A stretch of 64,000 nt of DNA from Clostridia bacterium (lineage in GTDB: Bacteria > Bacillota > Clostridia > Christensenellales > Aristaeellaceae): assembly GCA_017448975.1 (NCBI GenBank), contig JAFSKN010000016.1, forward strand, positions 1 to 64,000. Direction: 5' to 3'. Position 1 is the first letter of the stretch. Each line of letters opens with the position of its first letter. The position numbers and the translations under genes are program-made. This document shows, one piece after another, positions 1-5,946 of this stretch. The notes beneath the pieces were generated by a model. It worked only from the letters and a program-made list of their open reading frames with translations. It had not been told where the DNA came from and did not search any database.

Positions 1-134
1 CGTAATTACGAAGCAGCAGGCGGCGTTTGCTTGACAAATCCATACATGCCTCTTCGCCTGGAGCGGGGTCAAGGGGGATCATCCCCCTTGTGGGGTGCGG
101 GGCAAAGCCCCGCCGGTCTCCTTTGTAACTTAAA
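1..134. repeat. Stacked-hairpin intergenic repeat, cut by the window edge
   Basis: Non-coding. Two tight hairpins are visible, AAGGGGGATCATCCCCCTT near 72-90 and GCGGGGCAAAGCCCCGC near 98-114. The first ~60 bases resemble 22802-22870 (CGTAAT, then GCAGCAGGCG, a CATAC core and CTTCGCC-like end), so this is probably a diverged copy of the right half of the element at 22485-22965. No promoter for hisH is evident; the his operon probably begins outside the window. Confidence 0.55.
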
Positions 135-170
135 GTGTTCATTAACTCCAAAAAAGGTTGGTGTTCCTGC

Positions 171-788
171 ATGATTGCAATCATTGACTATGGGGTAGGC
201 AACCTTTATTCTATTAGTCATTCTCTGTCTTATCTGGGCATGGAGAACATTGTTACGCGGGATGAAGATACGATTTTGAACGCGGACAAGCTGATCCTGC
301 CCGGCGTGGGCGCTTTCGGCGACGCCCGGCAAAAGCTGAAAGACACGGCCATGGACGGGCTGGTGCTGCAAAAGGCGGCGGCGGGCACGCCGTTGCTTGG
401 CATTTGCCTCGGCATGCAGCTTTTGTTTGAAAAAAGCCACGAGTACGGGGAGCATGCGGGCCTTGGCCTGATCCCCGGCGAAATCTGTCCCCTGCGGGCG
501 GATATTCCCGCCGATTTGAAAGTGCCGCACATCGGCTGGAACGCCCTGCGGTTTACGGGGGAAAGCCCCTTGCTGAAATACATTCAGGAAGGAGACAGCG
601 TGTATTACGTTCATTCCTTCTACGCCAAATTCGCCGGGGACGCGGTGAAAGCCGTATCGGAATACAGCGTGGACGTGCCGGGGCTGGTGCAGCACGGCAA
701 CGTGTTCGGCGCCCAGTTCCACCCGGAAAAAAGCGGCCCGGTGGGTCTGAACATCCTGCGGGCCTTTGGGGAGGTGGGCGCATGCTGA
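171..788 (+). CDS. hisH: Imidazole glycerol phosphate synthase, glutaminase subunit HisH
   Basis: Class I glutamine amidotransferase that hydrolyses glutamine and passes ammonia to HisF in the fifth step of histidine synthesis. It is 205 residues, normal for the family. The nucleophile is Cys79 in GICLGMQ, and His184 and Glu186 lie in FHPEKSG. I start at ATG 171 (MIAIIDYGVGNL) because this is the family N-terminus; the frame stays open upstream to 135 but adds nothing recognisable, and the ribosome site ahead of 171 is weak (AAGG about 13 bases away). The stop lies inside hisA (7-bp overlap), so the two are translationally coupled. hisG, D, C and B are not seen upstream. Confidence 0.96.
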   Translation: MIAIIDYGVGNLYSISHSLSYLGMENIVTRDEDTILNADKLILPGVGAFGDARQKLKDTAMDGLVLQKAAAGTPLLGICLGMQLLFEKSHEYGEHAGLGLIPGEICPLRADIPADLKVPHIGWNALRFTGESPLLKYIQEGDSVYYVHSFYAKFAGDAVKAVSEYSVDVPGLVQHGNVFGAQFHPEKSGPVGLNILRAFGEVGAC

Positions 789-1513
789 TTTTTCCGGCCA
801 TCGACCTGCGGGACGGCCAGGTGGTGCGCTTGACCGAGGGCGATTACGACCAGATGACCGTGTACGGAACCGACCCCTTAGCCGCTGCGGCTTCCTTCAA
901 AGCGGCTGGCGCGGAATGGCTGCACGTGGTGGATCTGGACGCGGCCAAGGACGGGGGACAGAAGAATTTTTCCATCATTGAAAAGCTGGCGAAGGAAAGC
1001 GGCCTCCGGCTGGAGGTGGGCGGCGGGGCCCGGAGCGAGGAAAGCGCCCGGCGGTACTTGGACGCGGGGGCGTTCCGGGTGATCGTGGGCTCGGCGGCGG
1101 TGGAAAACCCCGCCCTGCTGGAAACGCTGGCGGTCCAATATCCGGGCCGGATCGCCGCCGGGGTGGACGCCAAAAACGGCTTCGTCGCTATCCACGGCTG
1201 GCGCACGGTGACGGATATTCCCGCTTTCGATTTCGTGAGCAGACTGCCTGCCCAGGGCGTGGACACGGTGATTTACACCGACATCAGCCGGGACGGCAAG
1301 CTCATGGGGCCGAATCTGGAAGCCTACGCGGGATTAAGAGCAATCGACGGCCTGCGGGTGGTGGCTTCCGGCGGCGTTTCTTCCATAGGAAATGTGAACG
1401 CCTTAGCGAAGATGGAGCTGTATGCCGCCATCATCGGCAAGGCCCTGTACGCGGGCAAAATCGATTTGAAACAGGCCATCGCCGCCGGCGCCGAAAAGGG
1501 GGAAACCGTATGA
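782..1513 (+). CDS. hisA: ProFAR isomerase HisA
   Basis: Converts ProFAR to PRFAR by an Amadori rearrangement, step four of histidine synthesis. 243 residues, a full (beta/alpha)8 barrel. The N-terminal catalytic Asp8 is in FPAIDLRDGQ and the second catalytic Asp in VIYTDISRDG near residue 165; phosphate-binding glycine loops are VGSAAVENP and VASGGVSS. GGGGAGG sits 5' of ATG 782 within the end of hisH. The last codon overlaps hisF as ATGA. Confidence 0.96.
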   Translation: MLIFPAIDLRDGQVVRLTEGDYDQMTVYGTDPLAAAASFKAAGAEWLHVVDLDAAKDGGQKNFSIIEKLAKESGLRLEVGGGARSEESARRYLDAGAFRVIVGSAAVENPALLETLAVQYPGRIAAGVDAKNGFVAIHGWRTVTDIPAFDFVSRLPAQGVDTVIYTDISRDGKLMGPNLEAYAGLRAIDGLRVVASGGVSSIGNVNALAKMELYAAIIGKALYAGKIDLKQAIAAGAEKGETV

Positions 1514-2298
1514 TTGCCAAAAGAATCATTCCCTGTCTGGACGTGCGGAATGGCCGCGTGGTGAAGGGCACCAATTTCGAGGGCATCCAGGACGTGGCCG
1601 ACCCGGTGGAGATGGCGAAGTATTACAACGACACCGGGGCCGACGAGCTGGTTTTCTACGACATCACCGCGTCCTTTGAGGGCCGGGGCCTGTTCACCGA
1701 TATCCTCAAGCGCACGGCGGCGCAGGTGTTCATCCCCCTCACCGTGGGCGGGGCCATCAACGAGGTTTCGGACTTTGAACGGGTGCTGTCCTGCGGGGCG
1801 GACAAGGTGAGCGTCAATTCCGGGGCCATCAAAAATCCGGACCTGATCGACAATGCCGCCAAGCGCTACGGCGACCAGTGCGTGGTGCTGAGCATGGACG
1901 TAAAAAGGGTGGACGGGTCTTTCCGCATCTTCGCCAAGGGTGGCCGCGTCGACACCGGCATCGACGCCCTGCAATGGGCCCGCGAGGGGCAGGAGCGCGG
2001 GGCCGGGGAGCTGGTGGTGAACAGCATCGACACCGACGGGGTAAAACAAGGCTTTGATTTGGAAATGCTCTCCGCCGTAGGGAAAATGGTCTCCATCCCC
2101 ATCATCGCATCCGGCGGCGCGGGCAGCATGGAGCATTTCAAAACCCTGTTTGAAACCGTGCCCCAGGTGGACGCGGGACTGGCCGCTTCCATTTTCCACC
2201 GGAAGGAAGTGCCGCTTCCCGCGCTGAAAGCGTACTTAGCGGGCGAAGGAATCCCCATGAGAATATTAGTTCCTGCTTCGCCTATGGCTCCGCAGTAA
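1510..2298 (+). CDS. hisF: Imidazole glycerol phosphate synthase, cyclase subunit HisF
   Basis: Partner of HisH; makes imidazole glycerol phosphate and AICAR from PRFAR and ammonia. 262 residues, a (beta/alpha)8 barrel. Catalytic Asp11 is in IPCLDVRNG and the second Asp in NSIDTDG. GGGGGAAACCGT precedes ATG 1510. Family members usually end soon after a G-[IV]-x-[VM]-R motif; here GIPMR is followed by about eight extra residues (ILVPASPMAPQ) that run up to the hairpin-rich repeat after the stop. The tail may have been gained when the repeat arrived (inference). Confidence 0.95.
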   Translation: MIAKRIIPCLDVRNGRVVKGTNFEGIQDVADPVEMAKYYNDTGADELVFYDITASFEGRGLFTDILKRTAAQVFIPLTVGGAINEVSDFERVLSCGADKVSVNSGAIKNPDLIDNAAKRYGDQCVVLSMDVKRVDGSFRIFAKGGRVDTGIDALQWAREGQERGAGELVVNSIDTDGVKQGFDLEMLSAVGKMVSIPIIASGGAGSMEHFKTLFETVPQVDAGLAASIFHRKEVPLPALKAYLAGEGIPMRILVPASPMAPQ

Positions 2299-2510
2299 CT
2301 CGCGGGTGGGTATTGCATACCCCCCGCGTGCCCCCCGCCCGGTTTTTCCTCTCGCTTCGCTCCCGGGCGGAAAAACCGCAAAGTAGGAAAATTTCATCCA
2401 GTCGTCTGCGCTCCTTCCTGAAATTTTCCGTCCTCGCGGCGTACACGCCGCCGCTGCGGATTGAAGTCAAGGGGGAGTTTCCCCTTGGCCATCCTCCCTC
2501 CAATACCGAT
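2299..2510. repeat. Stacked-hairpin intergenic repeat between hisF and hisIE
   Basis: 258 bp of non-coding sequence separate hisF and hisIE, although the other his genes overlap. It holds several inverted repeats in series: a CCCGG-TTTTTC / GAAAAA-CCG pair around 2339-2390, GGAAAATTTCA / TGAAATTTTCC around 2388-2430, CGGCGTACACGCCG near 2438, and TCAAGGGGGAGTTTCCCCTTGG near 2467. Same style as 1-134 and 22530-22930. A TATAAT at 2526-2531 could be a -10 box for hisIE, but no -35 is clear. Confidence 0.5.
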
Positions 2511-2556
2511 ACTTTGTCACTTTTATATAATTGAGTAACAGAGAAAGGAAAATAGA

Positions 2557-3204
2557 ATGATGGATATTAACGAACTGAAATTTGACGAAAAGGGCCTCAT
2601 CCCCGCCGTGGTGCAGGATTATTTTTCCAAGCAGGTTTTGACCGTGGCCTACATGAACCGTCAGTCCTTGGAGATTTCCATGAAGGAGGGCCGCACCTGC
2701 TTCTTCTCCCGCTCCCGCCAGCAGCTTTGGCGCAAGGGAGAAACGTCCGGCAACACCCAGGAGATCGTCACCATCAAAACGGACTGCGATATGGACGCCC
2801 TGGTGGTGGAGGTCATTAAAAAAGGCCCCGCCTGCCATACGGGGGCCGAAAGCTGCTTCTTCAATCCCGTTTACCAGAGTGAGGAACACCAGGATTTCTC
2901 CCTGGAAGCGCTGTATCAATTGTTGGTTGGCCGCAAAACCACCCCCAAGGAGGGCAGCTACACCACCTACCTGTTCCAGAAGGGCATTGATAAGATTTTG
3001 AAAAAAGTCGGCGAGGAATGCACCGAGGTCATCGTGGCCGGAAAGGGCGGCAGCAAAGAGGAAACGATTTTTGAAATCGCTGATCTGGCCTATCACGTCA
3101 TGGTGCTCATGGTGGAAATGGGCATCGAACCCAAGGACATTTTCGCCCAGCTGGAGAGCCGCCATGTGGTGGACCATAAGGTGAAACAGGAAAAGATGCA
3201 ATAA
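2557..3204 (+). CDS. hisIE: Bifunctional phosphoribosyl-AMP cyclohydrolase / phosphoribosyl-ATP diphosphatase
   Basis: Fused HisI-HisE catalysing histidine steps two and three. Residues ~1-105 are the cyclohydrolase (RTCFFSRSRQQLW, zinc/magnesium ligands in DCDMDALVV and the GPACHTGAESCF cysteines). Residues ~115-215 are the alpha-helical pyrophosphohydrolase (YLFQKGIDKILKKVGEECTE and EIADLAYHVMVLM, with the acidic residues typical of the MazG-like fold). AAAGGA lies upstream of ATG 2557. It is separated from hisF by a repeat, so it may depend on read-through or on a weak local promoter. A terminator follows. Confidence 0.95.
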   Translation: MMDINELKFDEKGLIPAVVQDYFSKQVLTVAYMNRQSLEISMKEGRTCFFSRSRQQLWRKGETSGNTQEIVTIKTDCDMDALVVEVIKKGPACHTGAESCFFNPVYQSEEHQDFSLEALYQLLVGRKTTPKEGSYTTYLFQKGIDKILKKVGEECTEVIVAGKGGSKEETIFEIADLAYHVMVLMVEMGIEPKDIFAQLESRHVVDHKVKQEKMQ

Positions 3205-3218
3205 AAAACGAAAAACAT

Positions 3219-3252
3219 GAAAAAAAGCCGGTTTTTTCACGGCTTTTTTCAT
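3219..3252 (+). terminator. Terminator after hisIE
   Basis: GAAAAAAAGCCG (3219-3230) pairs with CGGCTTTTTTC (3240-3250) across a 9-base loop; the right arm supplies the T-run. It lies 15 bp after the hisIE stop and closes the his operon. It could also work in reverse. Confidence 0.75.
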
Positions 3253-3284
3253 TTCCTATGTAACAAAACGCCTTTCCCGTTCGT

Positions 3285-3290
3285 TATAAT
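3285..3290 (+). promoter_or_regulatory. -10 box ahead of the WG-repeat gene
   Basis: TATAAT at 3285-3290, 22 bp before the start codon, directly after the his terminator. No good -35 at the usual distance, so activator help or a weak promoter is possible. Confidence 0.45.
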
Positions 3291-3312
3291 AGATAGAAGG
3301 GAGGCGCTGTCC

Positions 3313-4728
3313 ATGAAAAAGGCGGTTGCATTCTTCGTTTTCATGCTGTGCCTGCTGCCTCTTTGCGCGGCAGGGGCGGAAGAAAACGCGGCCCTGTTCC
3401 CCGAAAAAGGGGAAAACGGCAAAATGGGTTATATCAACCGGGCGGGGGAATGGGTGATCGCCCCGCAATTTGATTCCGCCGGGGACTTCCGGGGGAATTA
3501 TGCTTCTGTCGCTATTTATCCGGCGGACTATGCCCCCGAAACGGACGACCTGTGGGATATGGACTGCGACGGCATCATCGATAGAAACGGCGATTTCGTC
3601 CTGCCGCCCACCTACAGCTTAGCGGCGGGTCAAAGCGGTTCTTATTTCGGCGGCAAAGATACGGGGATTTGGCTGGTGTACCGCCGGGGCGATTACGTGT
3701 GGGGCGAGGATGAAGAAGGGGAAGAAATCCTGCTCCAGTGCCCTTTGTACGGCTTTTTCGACATTCCCTCCGGCTGCTTTTCCGGGCTGAAATGGGGCAA
3801 TGTGTGGCACTGGTGCTCGGACAGCCGTCTCATTCCCGTCATGGATGAGGCTGGGGCTGGCTACGCCGACAGGAGCACCGGGGAACTGGTCATTCCCTGC
3901 CGGTATTTTGCCACAGACCCCGGCAATTTCCATGAGGGCGTAGCGTCCGTGGCTTATATGGACGAAGACTGGAATCCGCTGGACTTTTTCCTCATCGACG
4001 AAACCGGCGCGGAAATCCCCCTGCCGGAGGGCATTCATGCCCAATATGCTTCCTATGCGTCCGAAGGCCGCATCACGGTGGAAAACGAGGAAGAATTGCA
4101 GGGCTACGCCGACCTGCGGGGGAATGTGGTGATCCCGCCCCAATTCCTGCGGGCCTCGGAATTTGAGGATGGGCTTGCGCTGGTACGATTCCGGGAGGGG
4201 GACTGGGGCTTCATCGACCGGGAAGGGAATACCGTCAGCCGGGGTTATCAGGATGATGGGTATTGGGGCCCTGATTATAAAAACGGCGCGCTGGTGGTTC
4301 AAACCGCGCCGCATGCTTTTTCGGTCTATGCCGTTACCGGAGAGGAACTGTTTTCCTTTGCGTTCCCTGAAAACCTGGAAAGATTTGATCTGCGTCCGCC
4401 CATGGAAAACGGCCTGTGCTGGTTCTATGAAAGCGAAAAAGGGGAGGGGTTTCGGTGGGGCTTGGTGAATCTGCGGGGCGAAATCGTCAGCGAAGCCCAA
4501 TGGCTGCTGGGCGATTTTGAACCCATGGATTTCCCGGAAGGCTTGCAGCTTGTGATGCGGGACAGGAAATGGGGCTACATCGACGAAACCGGGCAGGTTG
4601 CCCTTCCTTTGATCTATGACTGGGCGTACAGCTTTGAAAACGGCCTGGCCTGGGTGAAAATCGGCGGTCGCTGCGGTTATATCGATCACGAAGGGAGAGA
4701 GGTTTTCTTCTGGGATACAGAGGAATAA
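3313..4728 (+). CDS. Secreted WG-repeat protein
   Basis: 471 residues. A signal peptide (MKKAVAFFVFMLCLLPLCAAGAEE) precedes about nine WG beta-repeats of the form W/xGYID-x-x-G-x-x-VIPP-x-F, clear in MGYINRAGEWVIAPQF, QGYADLRGNVVIPPQF, WGFIDREGNTV, WGYIDETGQVALP and CGYIDHEGREVFF. WG repeats form extracytoplasmic beta folds; no enzymatic residues are recognised and the ligand is unknown. ATG 3313 is preceded by GGGAGG. An in-frame ATG at 3217 is rejected because it lies inside the his terminator. Single-gene unit. Confidence 0.85.
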   Translation: MKKAVAFFVFMLCLLPLCAAGAEENAALFPEKGENGKMGYINRAGEWVIAPQFDSAGDFRGNYASVAIYPADYAPETDDLWDMDCDGIIDRNGDFVLPPTYSLAAGQSGSYFGGKDTGIWLVYRRGDYVWGEDEEGEEILLQCPLYGFFDIPSGCFSGLKWGNVWHWCSDSRLIPVMDEAGAGYADRSTGELVIPCRYFATDPGNFHEGVASVAYMDEDWNPLDFFLIDETGAEIPLPEGIHAQYASYASEGRITVENEEELQGYADLRGNVVIPPQFLRASEFEDGLALVRFREGDWGFIDREGNTVSRGYQDDGYWGPDYKNGALVVQTAPHAFSVYAVTGEELFSFAFPENLERFDLRPPMENGLCWFYESEKGEGFRWGLVNLRGEIVSEAQWLLGDFEPMDFPEGLQLVMRDRKWGYIDETGQVALPLIYDWAYSFENGLAWVKIGGRCGYIDHEGREVFFWDTEE

Positions 4729-4830
4729 AAGACTGGTGCAGCGTTTTATCAGTTAAGCCGCAGTGAGACTTTCGATCATCCTCTTTCCGCGCCAGTGTTA
4801 TGAAGAAACAGTCAATATTTTCACCCGACT

Positions 4831-4936
4831 CGTAGGGGCGGATATCATCCGCCCGCAATAGCTTGATGTCACGAACGCCAAAAATCATACAAATGCACCA
4901 TGCTGCGAGGGTGGGCGGATAATATCCGCCCCTACG
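4831..4936. repeat. Paired inverted intergenic repeat, GGCGGATATCATCCGCC type
   Basis: A 24-bp arm at 4831-4854 (CGTAGGGGCGGATATC...) matches the reverse complement of 4913-4936 at 23 of 24 positions. Each arm contains a near-palindrome (GGCGGATatcATCCGCC), so two small hairpins or one long one can form. About 58 bp of unrelated sequence separates the arms. A second pair lies at 18415-18553. It fills the gap between convergent genes and might serve as a bidirectional terminator (inference). Confidence 0.8.
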
Positions 4937-5001
4937 ATGTTATCGTTTCGCGGCTTGTCCCTATTCGCAAGACTGGACAGATACAGGATGAGAATAAATA
5001 A

Positions 5002-5586
5002 TCATCCCAGAACCATCCTGCCGAAATCCTGGGGCCGGTGGAAATTGGGGGATTCGGAGGTGACGCGGTTCCAGGAAAGAAAATGGGGCTGGGCGGTTTT
5101 ATCGCCGCACTTATAGCAGTTGGCCCGGATGACCGTGCCGGGGGCGGCATGGAAGGCGGGGAACAGCATTTTCAGCAGATCGAAGGGCACGCGGTAGGCG
5201 ATGCCCCAGCCCTCCTGCGTGGTGAAAACCTTCGGCTCCAGCCAGTTTCGTTCCGGCAGCAGGCGCATGCGCTCTTTGCCGTCGCCCAGTCCCAAACAGC
5301 AGCAGGCGTTGGGGTTGAATTCGATGTTGATGTAGCGCGGGTCACTTTCCACGGGGGAAAGGAAGAATTCCAAGCAGCTGTCTTCCCAGGGGTGCCCCAG
5401 GGGGCCGGTTTCCTCCGCCCGGATCAGGGCTTCCCGCGCTTCCAGGCGCACCAGCAGGGCGTCTTTTGTGTAACCGATCCTGGCGCAGGCGGCAATATCC
5501 ACGGCTGGCGTCCACATGCGTTCAGTGATTTCCAGGTTATCGACGTCCTCCCAGCGGGTAAAGGGACGGATGATATATTCCTTCAT
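5002..5586 (-). CDS. CBM9-like carbohydrate-binding-fold protein
   Basis: 194 residues, no signal peptide or membrane segment. It resembles the family-9-like carbohydrate-binding (DOMON-type beta-sandwich) proteins: LVRLEAREALIRA, WEDSCLEFFLSP, the conserved INIEFNPNACC strand and GWGIAYRVPFDLL are typical. Stand-alone cytoplasmic members have no established substrate. The start at 5586 has GAGGG upstream. A promoter lies at 5635-5663 on the same strand. It is convergent with the WG-repeat gene and divergent from the flavoprotein. Confidence 0.7.
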   Translation of the reverse strand: MKEYIIRPFTRWEDVDNLEITERMWTPAVDIAACARIGYTKDALLVRLEAREALIRAEETGPLGHPWEDSCLEFFLSPVESDPRYINIEFNPNACCCLGLGDGKERMRLLPERNWLEPKVFTTQEGWGIAYRVPFDLLKMLFPAFHAAPGTVIRANCYKCGDKTAQPHFLSWNRVTSESPNFHRPQDFGRMVLG

Positions 5587-5634
5587 TTTCTATTCCCTCG
5601 CTTCATTCGCCCTTCACGGGCGTTTTTCATTTAC

Positions 5635-5663
5635 AGTTTACCATCAAAAGAAAGGAAAAACAA
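5635..5663 (-). promoter_or_regulatory. Promoter of the CBM9-like gene
   Basis: On the minus strand TTGTTT (5658-5663) and TAAACT (5635-5640) are 17 bp apart. The leader contains a CGCCC-GTGAA-GGGCG hairpin at about 5609-5623. Confidence 0.5.
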
Positions 5664-5686
5664 GCGGGAGCGTTCCGAAAATCCTC

Positions 5687-5856
5687 CACGGCTCACGCAT
5701 GAATGAAAAATTGGAATTTGTCGGCAGAGTTGAGAGTTGAGAGCGGAGAGTTGAGATTTATATAGCTGACCAACTATGGTCACCCGTTGATAGACATTAT
5801 AATATCTCAACTCTCAACTCTACAACTCCCTATTCGCAATCCATGCGTAAACCCCG
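5687..5856. mobile_element. Short MITE-like element (170 bp)
   Basis: The left end CACGGCTCACGCATGAAT (5687-5704) is identical to the left terminal repeat of the element at 22485-22965, and the next ~18 bases are also similar. The right end ATCCATGCGTAAACCCCG (5839-5856) is a degenerate inverted copy. Flanks AAAATCCTC (5678-5686) and AAAATCCCC (5857-5865) look like a 9-bp target duplication with one mismatch. Inside is a GAGTTGAGAG hairpin (5727-5830). No coding capacity. Confidence 0.6.
5727..5830. repeat. GAGTTGAGAG-type hairpin repeat, copy 1
   Basis: Left arm GAGAGTTGAGATTTATATA (5746-5764) pairs with TATAATATCTCAACTCTC downstream, with further GAGTTGAGAG units on the outer part of both arms. 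Copy 3 at 41598 shares GCGGAGAGTTGAGATTTATA with it; copy 2 at 19820 is more diverged. Confidence 0.7.
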
Positions 5857-5875
5857 AAAATCCCCAGCGCATCCG

Positions 5876-5904
5876 TTTACAATTTGTTCATTTTATGCTA
5901 TACT
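5876..5904 (+). promoter_or_regulatory. Promoter of the FMN/FAD flavoprotein gene
   Basis: TTTACA (5876-5881), 17-bp spacer, TATACT (5899-5904) with an extended TGC just upstream. It starts 20 bp after the end of the MITE-like element, so the element sits directly against this promoter. Confidence 0.7.
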
Positions 5905-5946
5905 CACACCAGACTGAATACTGGTCAAGCAAGGAGGAGGAACCGT

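Noticed and set aside
3217-3312. Longer start for the WG-repeat protein
   Set aside because: The extension (MKKSRFFHGFFHF...) is the translated his terminator; the true start has a ribosome site and begins a clear signal peptide.
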